NCBI GenBank assembly: GCA_002238925.1
Contig: MPNH01000036.1
Coordinates: forward strand, 1-55,523
Direction of reading: 5' to 3'
Length of the DNA: 55,523 bases
Source: Spirochaetaceae bacterium bin103
GTDB taxonomy: Bacteria; Spirochaetota; Spirochaetia; SZUA-6; Bin103
Shown here in pieces: positions 39,162-47,715 of this stretch; position 1 is the stretch's first letter, and every line of letters starts with the position of its first letter. The notes under the pieces were generated by a model. That model was not told the origin of the DNA, did not search any database, and worked only from the letters and a program-made list of their open reading frames with translations. A program made the position numbers and the translations under genes.

Positions 39162-39447
39162 CGTGGACCTGCTCTGCCAAGCCGTCAAGCGCGCGTTGGA
39201 GTTGCAACCGACGGCCGAATGGTGCGCCACGGCTACGGACCGGCTACGCCGCCGGAGCCCTCGACGTAGCGCCTTCTCCGCGCTGCTGCCGCCGTTCGCC
39301 TGCGCTGACCGACAGCCTGCGGGTGGCCGGGCGGGACACACCTCGCAGAGGTGGCGGCGCTGCGCGCCTACTGTGACGACCTGTTCGCCAGGGCGGTGTC
39401 CGCCGGCCACGGCAGCTACGACATCGACGGCCCGGCAGCGGAGATGG
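39162..39447. other. Gene-free stretch with a possible oxidoreductase relic
   Basis: No intact gene. On the + strand near 39335-39440 one frame reads HLAEVAALRAYCDDLFARAV, SAGHGSYDIDGPAAEM, which vaguely resembles the C-terminus of 3-hydroxyisobutyrate dehydrogenase-type proteins. I cannot confirm it. The region marks where the 5' end of the truncated DppC was lost. Confidence 0.25.
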
Positions 39448-40608
39448 CTACGGCAGCGCCAGTTCGGTGCAGAACGTCGCGAATGGCAGGACGCGGGTGT
39501 CGGAATCTGCGTCGCCGAAGTCGGGCGAGCCCAGGTGCACCTGGTAGAAGCGCGGAATGACGCTGCGCTCGCGTACGTAGCGGCAGGCCGGTGAGGCCCT
39601 GCGTCCGCCGCTCTTGCATTCGACCGCGAACTCGGGGCGGCCGTCGCGGAGCACGACGAAGTCGATCTCGCGTCCGTCGGTATCGCGCAGAAACCGCAGT
39701 TCCATGGCGTAGCCTTCGGTGTCCTCGACCAGATGGCAGTACTTCAGCAGATGTCCGGCCACCATGTTCTCGAAGCGCGCCCCGGGATCAGCCACGCGCG
39801 ACCAGTCCCAGAAGTAGAGCTTCTGTTCCTTGCGCACCGCTCTGATGCGCGGTGTCCCGAACGGCGCCAGCCGGTAGCAGAGGTACAGCCGTTCGAACGC
39901 GGCGATCCAGCGCTCGACGCTTTCGTGCGACGCCTGCAGGAGGATGCGCAGACGGTTGACCGAGAGCGGCGATCCCACACAGGCGGGCAGGTGCGCGAGC
40001 AGCAGATCCAGCCGCGACACCTCGCGCACCTGTTCCAGATCGCGCAGGTCCTCATGCACCACCCGCGCCGCGTGCTCGCGCAGCCAGCGGCGGTGGAAGC
40101 GCTCTTCGCCGCGCAGAAACGGCTCCGGGAAGCCGCCGAACCGGAGGAGATGCGCGACCGTGTCCGCTGCACGGGGCCGACCGCTCTCCATGAGGGTGAA
40201 CGGATGCAGGCGGTAGTAGTGGTAGCGTCCCTGCAGGGAGTCGCCACCCTTGCGGTAGTAGTCGAGGCGGGCAGACCCGGTGACCAGGAATGAGACCGAC
40301 GACCGGTGCTTGTCGTGGAGTCCCTTGATCAGGCCGCGCCACGCCGCGTACTTGTGGATCTCGTCGAAAATGAGGAGCGGCTGCCGCGGGGGCAATCGCG
40401 CGGCGAGAATCGTCTCGCGGTCGGCGAGATAGTCCCAGTTCAGGTAGGCCGGCGACGACTCGTCGCCGCCGTTCTCCAACAGCGACAGGGCGAACGTCGT
40501 CTTGCCCACTTGGCGCGGACCACCGACGAACACCATGCGCTCCGCGAGGTCCGCGGTCACGGCGTCGGCGAGGTATCTGGGCGTCTTCGGTAGCTTGGAC
40601 GATGCCAT
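39448..40608 (-). CDS. AAA_14/DUF4143 ATP-binding protein with nuclease-like end
   Basis: A 386-residue protein. Walker A is VGGPRQVGKTTFAL (about 28-41), Walker B is LLIFDEIHKY with the linker typical of AAA_14, then VTGSARLDYYRKGGDSLQGR. The DUF4143 part ends with a PD-(D/E)XK pattern (GREIDFVVLRDGRPEFAVEC, then KSG). Such proteins are numerous in bacteria and archaea and are of unknown function; links to toxin-antitoxin or stress are speculative. The ATG at 40608 lies within a 17-base direct repeat, suggesting local regulation. It sits between two DppC genes. Confidence 0.82.
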   Translation of the reverse strand: MASSKLPKTPRYLADAVTADLAERMVFVGGPRQVGKTTFALSLLENGGDESSPAYLNWDYLADRETILAARLPPRQPLLIFDEIHKYAAWRGLIKGLHDKHRSSVSFLVTGSARLDYYRKGGDSLQGRYHYYRLHPFTLMESGRPRAADTVAHLLRFGGFPEPFLRGEERFHRRWLREHAARVVHEDLRDLEQVREVSRLDLLLAHLPACVGSPLSVNRLRILLQASHESVERWIAAFERLYLCYRLAPFGTPRIRAVRKEQKLYFWDWSRVADPGARFENMVAGHLLKYCHLVEDTEGYAMELRFLRDTDGREIDFVVLRDGRPEFAVECKSGGRRASPACRYVRERSVIPRFYQVHLGSPDFGDADSDTRVLPFATFCTELALP

Positions 40609-40654
40609 GACTATTTTCAGGTGTACGAGAATATCTTCATGAGTATTTTCAGGT
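40606..40654 (-). repeat. 17-base direct repeats overlapping the DUF4143 start
   Basis: The + strand reads catgactattttcaggt at 40606-40622 and catgagtattttcaggt at 40638-40654, 16 of 17 identical, with starts 32 bases apart (three helical turns). The first includes the ATG of the ATPase. The stretch is AT-rich in GC-rich surroundings, and two further TCATGA copies lie at about 40668-40682. This looks like an operator or promoter repeat. Confidence 0.55.
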
Positions 40655-40710
40655 CAACCGGAAATCAGTCATGAAGTCATGACCTCTTGCCCGGACACGC
40701 TGTCTCGGGG

Positions 40711-41592
40711 TTACCGGTCGCTGCCCCGGAGCCGGGGGTCGAGCAGGTCGCGCAGGGCGTCGCCGAACATGTTCAGGCTGTACACGACCAGCGTCAGGGA
40801 CAGGCCCGGCCACAGCGCCAGCCGCGGCGCCGCCTCCATGTAGGTGCGCCCCTCGCGGCTCAGCATGCCGCCCCAGTCCGGGACGTCGGGAGGCAGGCCG
40901 AAGCCGAGGAAGCTGAGCGCCGCCGCGCTCAGGATGTAACCGCCGATGCTGATGCTGAACACGATGATGATCGGCGGCGCGATGTTGGGCAGCACGTGGC
41001 GGGTCAGCATGCGCCACGTGGTGGAGCCGATCGCGTCTCCCGCTTCGAAGTAGACGTTCTCCTTGATGCCGATCACGGCCGATCGCACCACCCGTGAGCC
41101 GCTGCCGATGCCGCCCGAGATGCCGAGCACCAGGATGATCTGCAGCACGCCGCGGCCCAGGACCGACATCAGGGTGAGCAGCAACAGCAGTCCCGGAAAG
41201 GCGATCCAAGCATCCACGAACCGCTGCACCACCAGGTCCAGCTTGCCGCCCAGGAATCCGGTGACGCCGCCCACCAGGACCGCCACCACTACACTGATGG
41301 TGGTGGCCGCCAGGCCGACCAGCAGCGACACCCGGGCGCCGTGGATGATGCGGCTCAGGAAGTCGCGTCCCACGTTGTCGGTGCCCAGCAGATGGCGTGC
41401 CGACGGCGGCTCCAGGATCTCCATCAGGCGAATTTCGTCGTATGGATAGGGCGCCAGCACGTCGGCGAACACCGCGACCAGGATCAGTGCCAGCACGACG
41501 ACCCCGCACACGGTTCCAAGCGGCTTGGTCTTGACCAGCCGGACCAGGAGATCGACCAGCCAGTGACGCTGCGCGTTCGCCGATTTCGCCAT
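40711..41592 (-). CDS. dppC: Oligopeptide ABC transporter permease, DppC type
   Basis: A 293-residue inner-membrane permease. The N-terminal membrane segment (LGTVCGVVVLALILVAVFAD), the periplasmic APYPYDEIRLMEILEPPSAR, HLLGTDNVGRDFLSRI, and the EAA-type loop (EAGDAIGSTTWRMLTRHVLP) are all present. It ends DALRDLLDPRLRGSDR. The start ATG 41592 has AAGGGGG five bases upstream; GTG 41598 lies within that ribosome site. Its stop is followed by the repeat region of the DUF4143 gene. It works with DppB (10 bases upstream) and the SBP at 42635. No ATPase genes are in this window; they may lie elsewhere. Confidence 0.9.
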   Translation of the reverse strand: MAKSANAQRHWLVDLLVRLVKTKPLGTVCGVVVLALILVAVFADVLAPYPYDEIRLMEILEPPSARHLLGTDNVGRDFLSRIIHGARVSLLVGLAATTISVVVAVLVGGVTGFLGGKLDLVVQRFVDAWIAFPGLLLLLTLMSVLGRGVLQIILVLGISGGIGSGSRVVRSAVIGIKENVYFEAGDAIGSTTWRMLTRHVLPNIAPPIIIVFSISIGGYILSAAALSFLGFGLPPDVPDWGGMLSREGRTYMEAAPRLALWPGLSLTLVVYSLNMFGDALRDLLDPRLRGSDR

Positions 41593-41602
41593 GCGCACCC
41601 CC

Positions 41603-42562
41603 TTATCGGTAGCGGACCCGCGGGTCCAGGTAGGGATAGGCCAGGTCGATCAGCAGGTTCACCCCCAGCACCACCGCGCCGAAGCACAGGTTCACTCCCA
41701 TCACGACCGGGTAGTCACGGTCGGTAAGCGCGGTCAGCAGCACCCGCCCCAACCCCGGCAGCACGAAGATGTTCTCCATGATCACCGAGCCGCCTACCAG
41801 GAGGGGAAGTTGCAGGCCGACCAGGGTCACCACCGGAATGAACGCATTCTTCATCGCGTGCCTGACCACGACCAGGCGCTCGCTCAGGCCCTTGGCCCAG
41901 GCGGTGCGGACGTAGTCCTGGCGCAGCACCTCCAGCATCATGGTGCGCGTCATGCGCATGGTGCTGGCCGCCATCGCGGTACCGAGAATGAAGCTCGGCA
42001 CCAGGAACATGCCGAGGTTGCCCAGCGGGTCGTCGGTGAAGCGGATCAGCTCGATCGGCGGCGACCAGCCCCACCAGATCACCGGGTACAGCAATACCAT
42101 CACCCCGAGCCAGAAGTTGGGCATGGCCAAGCCGATCACGGCCACCGTCCGGCCGGCGTAGTCGCCGACCGTGTCCTGCCGAATTGCCGAGTAGACGCCC
42201 ACCGGCAGCGCGATCAGCAGCCCGATCACGATTGCCAGGAAGCCGAGCTCCAGCGTTACCGGCAGGCGCTCGATGATCTTGCTCTCGATGGCCTCACCGC
42301 CCCACAGCGACTCGCCGAGCGTGCCGCGCAGCACGATGCCGCCGATCCAGCGTCCGTACTGCACGTAGGCGGGCCGGTCCAGTCCGAGCATCTGCTCCAG
42401 CGCCGCCCGGTCCACGTTGACCGCGCCGATCCAGCCGGCCTTGTCCAGCATGACGTCGATCGCGTCGCCGGGCAGGAAGCGCACCGACAGAAAGATCAGG
42501 ACGCTCAGGATGAACAGCGTGGGGATGACGAGCAGCACCCGCCGGATGATGTACGCTCTCAT
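41603..42562 (-). CDS. dppB: Oligopeptide ABC transporter permease, DppB type
   Basis: A 319-residue permease. The N-terminus MRAYIIRRVLLVIPTLFILS and FLPGDAIDVMLDK are DppB features. YVQYGRWIGGIVLRGTLGES gives the usual periplasmic loop, and EVLRQDYVRTAWAKGLSERL is the EAA loop that contacts the ATPase. It ends NLLIDLAYPYLDPRVRY. The ATG at 42562 was used; a ribosome site is weak. It lies between the SBP and DppC genes in transporter order. The transported ligand (peptide, nickel or sugar) cannot be told from the permease. Confidence 0.9.
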   Translation of the reverse strand: MRAYIIRRVLLVIPTLFILSVLIFLSVRFLPGDAIDVMLDKAGWIGAVNVDRAALEQMLGLDRPAYVQYGRWIGGIVLRGTLGESLWGGEAIESKIIERLPVTLELGFLAIVIGLLIALPVGVYSAIRQDTVGDYAGRTVAVIGLAMPNFWLGVMVLLYPVIWWGWSPPIELIRFTDDPLGNLGMFLVPSFILGTAMAASTMRMTRTMMLEVLRQDYVRTAWAKGLSERLVVVRHAMKNAFIPVVTLVGLQLPLLVGGSVIMENIFVLPGLGRVLLTALTDRDYPVVMGVNLCFGAVVLGVNLLIDLAYPYLDPRVRYR

Positions 42563-42634
42563 GTGACGCCGGCAAAGCCCACCCGCCCGGAGCGTGCCGA
42601 GCGGGGTGGGCTCACGATCTCAGGGCAGCTCTGC

Positions 42635-44449
42635 TCAATGCCCCATCGACTCCTTGGTCGCGTGGTCGATCCACAGGCGGGCGAAGATCGCGTAGCTGTC
42701 AACGTCGCCCAGGTTGTTTTCGCCGTTGTAGCCGACCATCCACGGCTGCGTTACCGCAACCTGCGGCATGATCGGACCCCACAGGTACAGGTGGTTCTCG
42801 ACCAGGTACCGATCCGCCTCCAGGATCAACTGCCGCTCCTCCTCGACCGTCGTCGCCGATCCCACGGCGGCAATCATCGCGTCATACTCCTCCACGCTGT
42901 GTCCGGTGGCGTTGTTGTACGCACCCGTGGCCTGCCAGCCGATGGTGGTCACGGGAAGCGGCCGGTTCCAGCCGGTGATGAACCAGATGATACCTTCGTA
43001 GTCGGCACCCTGGATCATCGGGCCGAATGCCGCGCCATCCACGACTTCGAGTTCCACGTCGACGCCAATGGCATCCCAAAACTGGAGCATTATCGCGACA
43101 AAGCCCTGATCGGTTGCCGCGGGGGAAGGATGGGCGTTGAATACGGTCTTGAGCCTGACGCCGTCGGCGCCGCGTGGATATCCGGCGTCATCGAGCAGCC
43201 GTTCCGCACCTTTCGGGTCGTAGTTGTAGTATCCCCTGATCTCGTCGGACCACTCCGCAACCGGGAACGCGTACCCGGTGTTGGCGATGCCGACCACGCC
43301 GCGAGGTGTGGGATCTGCATAGCCCTTGAAGTAGGTGGCGGCCACCGTTTCCAGGTCCAGGGCCATCTGCATCGCCCGGCGCACGCGAACGTCGTCGAAC
43401 GGCGGCGCTTTCAGGTTGAAGGCGGCGGAATTCTGGCTGCGATTCTGGTAGGAAAACTGTTTGAGCTCCGGGTTGGTTCGCGTCAGACCCTCGGTCGCGG
43501 GGCCGGGTGAGAGCGCAAACGCGGCGGGACCACCGAGCACGTCGAGCTGGCCCGAGCGCAGCGCCGCCAGGCGCGTCGATTCGTCCGGCATGATCAGGGC
43601 CCTGAACTCGTCGACGTAGGGCAGGCGGTTGTCCGGAAACTTCTCGTCGAAGCCCCAATAGTCCGGGTGCTTGGTATAGGTAAAGGAAACGTCTGCCACC
43701 CTCTCGGTGAACATGAACGGCCCGGTGCCTATCAGCTTGTTCCAATCCTTGGCGTCGCCGTCCTGCCTGATCACTTCGGGCGGGTACTGATTGCCGTAGA
43801 TGTCGCCGACGATGTGGTACAGCGCGGCGAGCATCGGCTGCTGCAACGTGAACACGACCGTGTGGCTGTCGGTTGCCGTGATCGATTCGACCGGCAGCGT
43901 ACCGAGCACGCTGATCACCGGGCTCGGTCCATCCGCGGCGAACTCGCCCAGCCCCAGGTTGCGGTTGAAGTTGAACACGACGTCGTCGGCGACCAGTTCG
44001 CGGCCGTTCACCGGTTCCTTGTCGTGCCACTTCACCCCCTTGCGGATGTTGAGCACAATCGTCGTGGCGTCGGGCTGTTCCCAGCTCTCGGCCAGCTTGC
44101 CGGTGTATTGCGGTAGATTCGGAATGGCGCCGGCGAAGGCGAATTCGTCTCTGGGCAGTCCCCAGTCACCGCCGCCCATTCTCTCCAGGACGATCTTGGT
44201 GGGGTGGATGACAGAGCGGAAGTGCCACATGTCGGCATGCTCGGTCTGCCAACCGGGGTGGAACAGACTGGTGATGGTGCCGCCGTACTCCGGTGCGCTG
44301 ATCATTTCGCCGGTGGTGGGGTCGAGCACCATCTCCTTCTCCATAGCCGCGGCCGGTGCCTCCTCGCTGGCCGGGCTCGCCCACAGGCCGGTTGCGGCCA
44401 GGACCAACCCGAGCAGTGCGGCAACCGGAAGTCTGCAATTTCGTATCAT
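42635..44449 (-). CDS. Family 5 solute-binding protein of the Dpp-type transporter
   Basis: A 604-residue binding protein. The signal peptide runs to about residue 24 (LPVAALLGLVLAATGLWA) and a short acidic linker follows (SPASEEAPAAAMEKEMV). Family 5 marks include LAESWEQPDATTIVLNIRKG, VNGRELVADDVVFNFNR, MFTERVADVSFTYTKHPDYW, and RVRRAMQMALDLETVAATYF. It ends in a transporter-type C-lobe. The ATG at 44449 follows GGAGGA, which sits in a small hairpin. It delivers peptides or similar ligands to DppB/DppC. Intact and unbroken, unlike the other binding proteins in this window. Confidence 0.9.
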   Translation of the reverse strand: MIRNCRLPVAALLGLVLAATGLWASPASEEAPAAAMEKEMVLDPTTGEMISAPEYGGTITSLFHPGWQTEHADMWHFRSVIHPTKIVLERMGGGDWGLPRDEFAFAGAIPNLPQYTGKLAESWEQPDATTIVLNIRKGVKWHDKEPVNGRELVADDVVFNFNRNLGLGEFAADGPSPVISVLGTLPVESITATDSHTVVFTLQQPMLAALYHIVGDIYGNQYPPEVIRQDGDAKDWNKLIGTGPFMFTERVADVSFTYTKHPDYWGFDEKFPDNRLPYVDEFRALIMPDESTRLAALRSGQLDVLGGPAAFALSPGPATEGLTRTNPELKQFSYQNRSQNSAAFNLKAPPFDDVRVRRAMQMALDLETVAATYFKGYADPTPRGVVGIANTGYAFPVAEWSDEIRGYYNYDPKGAERLLDDAGYPRGADGVRLKTVFNAHPSPAATDQGFVAIMLQFWDAIGVDVELEVVDGAAFGPMIQGADYEGIIWFITGWNRPLPVTTIGWQATGAYNNATGHSVEEYDAMIAAVGSATTVEEERQLILEADRYLVENHLYLWGPIMPQVAVTQPWMVGYNGENNLGDVDSYAIFARLWIDHATKESMGH

Positions 44450-44451
44450 TC

Positions 44452-44467
44452 GGTTTCCTCCGAAACC
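44452..44467 (-). promoter_or_regulatory. RNA hairpin presenting the Shine-Dalgarno of the SBP gene
   Basis: On the minus strand GGTTTC (44467-44462) pairs with GAAACC (44457-44452) around a GGAG loop, two bases before the ATG at 44449. The ribosome site is therefore held in a loop. Upstream, TCTCTTGAGA-type symmetry near 44471-44484 could add a second hairpin. This could tune translation of the most abundant transporter component. Confidence 0.4.
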
Positions 44468-44827
44468 TTGTTTCTCTTGAGAGAGTGCTGATTCAGTACC
44501 GCCCGGCGTTCACTCTCACGGTACGCCGGCGTTCGCAGGTGACCAGAAATCAAGATGCGGCACCCTCGGTGTCGAGTAGTCAAGAATTGCGTGGGACGGG
44601 CGGGCGGGCCGCGGGCGAGGTCGACGAGGCCGCGGCGCAGCGTTGTGGTCCGCGGACAGCGCGAGCTGAAGTGGCGGGATGGCTGGCGTGGCTTCGCACC
44701 ATCGCATGCATATGAAACCCGTACCGCCATCCCGGCAGGCTAGCACACGCCTGAACTGCCGTCAAACTCGCGTCCGCGGGCATAGCGGGCAAGAATTCAG
44801 AATGATGCACTACCGTCCGTTGCGGTG
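44468..44827. other. Leader and intergenic region without a recognisable gene
   Basis: This space lies between divergent genes. I see no protein with family likeness on either strand, no clear -35/-10 pair for the SBP, and only short symmetrical elements near its start. The G- and C-rich part at 44600-44640 does not match a known repeat. Confidence 0.5.
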
Positions 44828-44857
44828 TTGCGTGGCTGGACTAGCGCGCGCGATACT
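44828..44857 (+). promoter_or_regulatory. Possible sigma70 promoter
   Basis: TTGCGT (44828-44833), 18-base spacer, GATACT (44852-44857), 26 bases before the GTG of the small protein at 44884. The match is moderate. Confidence 0.3.
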
Positions 44858-44883
44858 GGGATTATCATTCCCGGAGGGTGAAG

Positions 44884-45135
44884 GTGCGGCTTCTCGACGA
44901 TGCCGATCTCAGGGCATACGCTCACCGCGACTGGGCCGCACCCGCTCGGCTGGCTCGCAGGGAGCGGGTATGCTTGCCGGTCGCGCGCAAGGTGCAACTC
45001 GCCGTCCAACTCTACGAGGCGGCGCGGGCTGCCCGGCCCGGCTGGCCGGACGAGGAGACTCGCCGGTCCGACCTCGCCACCCATCGGCGAGTACGCGCGC
45101 TCCTGGACCGCGCGGCCCATGTCGGCTGTCGCTGA
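44884..45135 (+). CDS. Small protein, partner of a nucleotidyltransferase-like gene
   Basis: An 83-residue protein from GTG 44884, with GGAGG seven bases upstream. It reads ARLARRERVCLPVARKVQLA, VQLYEAARAARPGWPDEETR and RRVRALLDRAAHVGCR. I recall similar short proteins encoded just before AbiEii-type nucleotidyltransferase genes. They lack a known motif, so no function is claimed. The next frame starts inside its 3' end. The gene may be a left-over from a decayed two-gene module, since its partner is broken. Confidence 0.45.
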   Translation: MRLLDDADLRAYAHRDWAAPARLARRERVCLPVARKVQLAVQLYEAARAARPGWPDEETRRSDLATHRRVRALLDRAAHVGCR

Positions 45136-45214
45136 CACGCTGCGCGTACTAGTCCACGTGCTCGACGGCCGCCGAGTACGGTGGTTCGTGTTCGGGGCTC
45201 AGGCGATTCGCTGA
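45119..45214 (+). pseudogene. Nucleotidyltransferase-like relic (N-terminus only)
   Basis: A 31-codon frame from ATG 45119 reads SAVADTLRVLVHVLDGRRVR, WFVFGAQAIR and TGA. The pattern 'GVRWFVFGAQAV' begins many AbiEii/MNT-type nucleotidyltransferases, and the catalytic GS...DxD part should follow at once, but a stop comes instead. From 45215 to 45436 no frame restores it convincingly. It is likely a dead second gene of a two-gene module. Confidence 0.4.
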
Positions 45215-45436
45215 ACTCTCGGGCAGTTGACGGGTGCGCCTTGGTTGGTAGGGCTCGCGCTGCTCCGCGCCCGTGGGGTCGGGCACAGGCCCGGCCGGCT
45301 CGGCCAGAGTTGGTTGACATTCGTCGTGGTGCAGAACGGATCGGACGGCTGGGCACGGAACGCATGGCCGACATCCTGCGCGGCGTCCGGCTGGTGCTCG
45401 ATCCCGCCAGGGGATAGCGCCCCTCGCTGCCCGCGG
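45215..45436. other. Degenerate stretch after the nucleotidyltransferase relic
   Basis: No convincing gene. A + frame to 45417 ends ERIGRLGTERMADILRGVRL, VLDPARG, possibly the eroded end of the same nucleotidyltransferase gene, but this is too weak to call. Confidence 0.3.
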
Positions 45437-46486
45437 CTACTGGAACGGAACGGCTACGGTGCGCTGCTCGCGCAGGCTGCGGTGCACCGCCTCCGAGAAT
45501 TCCATGTAGCGGACGCCGTCGACGAAGTTGATGTGGGAGACCTGTTCCTGGCCGCGGATGGCGCTTACGAACTCCTCCTCGGCGCGCCAGCGGCCGAACT
45601 CCGCGGCGGGGATGTCGATGGGCTTGAACGGGTCGTCGCCCTGGTCGCCGCGGCGCGCAGCGTACAGCTTGTCGTCGAACAGCTTGTAGCGCAGCGTCGC
45701 CTCGCTGCCGTACGCGGTTACGCCGCTCCAGCCGTGGCCCATTACCGACGAGGTTTGCAGGGTGAGTTGGGCGCCGCAGGCCAGCTCGCCGAGCACCACC
45801 AGGTGGTCGGGGATGGTGGTGGCGCGCAGGCTGCCGTCGTCTACCCGGCGCGCCTTGACGAAGGTGCTCGCCAGGGCGGTGATGCGGGTGGCCGGCCCGA
45901 CCCACTTGAGGATGGTCTCGTACAGCATGCCCATGGTCATGATGTTCATGCCGCTCAGCGACTCGTCGTTGCGCCAGTGCAGGGGCGCGTCACGGTCGAT
46001 GAACGCGCCCCCATCGCAGATTTCGATGGCCAGCAGGTCGCCGAGGTAGCCTTCGGCGATCAGGCGGCGCACGGTGCGGTCCACCGCCAGGGTGTGCGGC
46101 GCCGGACAGATCTGGGTGACCAGGTGCGGGTTGCGGCGTGCGGCGGCCAGCATCTTGCGCGCCTCGGAGGCGTTCATCGCCATCCGCGCCTGCGTGAACA
46201 CGTGCTTGCCCGCCGCCAGCGCGGCCAGGGTGGCCGGACAGTGCAGGTAGGGCCAGGTGCCGACGAACACGGCGTCGGTGTCGCCCGCGTTCACCAACTC
46301 GCGCCAGTCGTCGTAGATCGTCTCGATGCCGTGCTCACGCGCGATCTTCTCGGACGAAGCGCGGCTGCGGTTGCAGACGCTCGCCAGCGTTACCCCGTCG
46401 ATCTTCTTGAGCCCCGGTATGTGACGCAGCAGGACGATGCCGCCGGCACCGATAAAACCGACGCGAATGGTGTCTGTGTTGGCCAT
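45437..46486 (-). CDS. Gfo/Idh/MocA-family oxidoreductase-like protein lacking the EKP lysine
   Basis: A 349-residue protein with an N-terminal Rossmann fold (TIRVGFIGAGGIVLLRHIPG; LASVCNRS) and the family's C-terminal alpha/beta domain. The usual EKP motif (GKHVFxEKP), whose lysine is catalytic, reads GKHVFTQARMAMN here, so the lysine is absent. It may be a different oxidoreductase or sugar-binding subtype rather than an inactive protein. The ATG at 46486 has AAGGTG five bases upstream. It lies downstream of a GH43-like gene on the same strand, which suggests a carbohydrate role. Cytosolic. Confidence 0.82.
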   Translation of the reverse strand: MANTDTIRVGFIGAGGIVLLRHIPGLKKIDGVTLASVCNRSRASSEKIAREHGIETIYDDWRELVNAGDTDAVFVGTWPYLHCPATLAALAAGKHVFTQARMAMNASEARKMLAAARRNPHLVTQICPAPHTLAVDRTVRRLIAEGYLGDLLAIEICDGGAFIDRDAPLHWRNDESLSGMNIMTMGMLYETILKWVGPATRITALASTFVKARRVDDGSLRATTIPDHLVVLGELACGAQLTLQTSSVMGHGWSGVTAYGSEATLRYKLFDDKLYAARRGDQGDDPFKPIDIPAAEFGRWRAEEEFVSAIRGQEQVSHINFVDGVRYMEFSEAVHRSLREQRTVAVPFQ

Positions 46487-46538
46487 GCTTCACCTTATCC
46501 GGTTCCGATCCTGCGCGGCAAACCAACGCCACCGCAAA

Positions 46539-47507
46539 TCACCCGAAACGCAGCTCCGCCAGCGCAATGCCGCTCTCGCCGGCGACGGCGTACAGCAGGT
46601 AGGTGCGGCCTTCATCCTCCAGGATGGCCGGGTCGCGAAGCTGGTTGACGGTCCCGTAGGCGGTGCTGCGCAGCGACGGCTGCACCGGCGCCGCGGCGCC
46701 CTCCCACGCCCGCTCGGGGCGCAGAATCTCCACCGGCTCCGACTCCCGCCACGAACGCCAGTCGCCGGCGAGGTCGATGGTGCTCAGCAGGATCCGCTCA
46801 GGCGCGTCCCCGACCTGCGTCCAGAACACGTGCAGCACCCCGTCGCGCACCAGGGGCGCGTTGTGGCGCATGTTCGGGTTGAACAGCCGCGGCCCCGGCT
46901 CGAACCGGCTCACGCCGCCGCCGGTGGCTCGGTGCAGCTGCCCCGGCATGGTGAGCGCGTAGGTGTGCCCTGCCCAGGAGAAGATGCGCAGGTAGGACGG
47001 TGCGACGAGGGGCTGGCTCACGACGAAGTGGAGCCCATTGGCGGATTCCCCGACTCGCGTGGCCTGACTGGCCGCCGCTTCCAGGCCGTGGAAATACATG
47101 CGGATCACGCGCCGCTCGTGGTCGACGATCACCTCCGGCGAGGCGATGTGCGGCGTGGTCGCCTCTTGCAGCGGGTCGTGCGGCAGGCGCACGCCGCGCC
47201 TGGCGTAGCGCGCCAGAAGTTGTCGTTCCTCCTCCCGGTCCAACTCCGGAGGCCGGGTGAGGAAGTGGGAGTCTTCGAGCCGTAACGCCCCCGGGCGGTG
47301 GATGCGCCACGGCCCGGTCACCTCGTCGGCGTACGCCAGCCGGATGAAGCGGCCCTTGTGGTCGGCGAAGTAGAGGTAGTAACGCGCGAGGGCATTTCCG
47401 GCCCAGTCCGGTACGCGGATGATCGACGGCCCCTGAATGTTGCTCCCAATCGACGGGTCGAGATCGGGCGTGATGATCGGCCGGTCCAGCAATCGTGTGG
47501 CACGCAC
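46539..47507 (-). CDS. GH43-like beta-propeller protein
   Basis: A 322-residue protein likely of the five-bladed beta-propeller glycosidase group (GH43/GH117-like). It begins RATRLLDRPIITPDLDPSIG, then GPSIIRVPDWAGNALARYYL, YFADHKGRFIRLAYADEVTG and EATTPHIASPEVIVD. The repeated blade motifs fit, but I cannot identify catalytic acids with confidence. GTG 47507 is chosen because the family usually starts just before the LDRPIITPDLD segment; TTG 47594 gives a longer, unlikely N-terminus. No signal peptide is seen in the chosen form. It precedes the Gfo/Idh-like gene by 52 bases. Confidence 0.7.
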   Translation of the reverse strand: MRATRLLDRPIITPDLDPSIGSNIQGPSIIRVPDWAGNALARYYLYFADHKGRFIRLAYADEVTGPWRIHRPGALRLEDSHFLTRPPELDREEERQLLARYARRGVRLPHDPLQEATTPHIASPEVIVDHERRVIRMYFHGLEAAASQATRVGESANGLHFVVSQPLVAPSYLRIFSWAGHTYALTMPGQLHRATGGGVSRFEPGPRLFNPNMRHNAPLVRDGVLHVFWTQVGDAPERILLSTIDLAGDWRSWRESEPVEILRPERAWEGAAAPVQPSLRSTAYGTVNQLRDPAILEDEGRTYLLYAVAGESGIALAELRFG

Positions 47508-47715
47508 TGGACCTGCACCGGCTCCCGCCGGTCGCGGCGGCGCGTTTACGCTTGTCACGCGCCAATCTGACCACGTCCCGCCTGGTCGTGCCAACAGTGG
47601 GTAACCGGCGGTTGCCGCCGGTCGGCGGTTGGCGGCGGCGCACCTGGACGGGCCGCGCTGGTACGTGTGGCGAGCCGGCTATGCGGTCGGGGCGGATTTT
47701 CGGTATCTGTCTCCC

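Noticed and set aside
40606..40682. A CRISPR array, from spaced repeats.
   Set aside because: Only two repeats overlap a start codon, units are short, and no cas genes are present.
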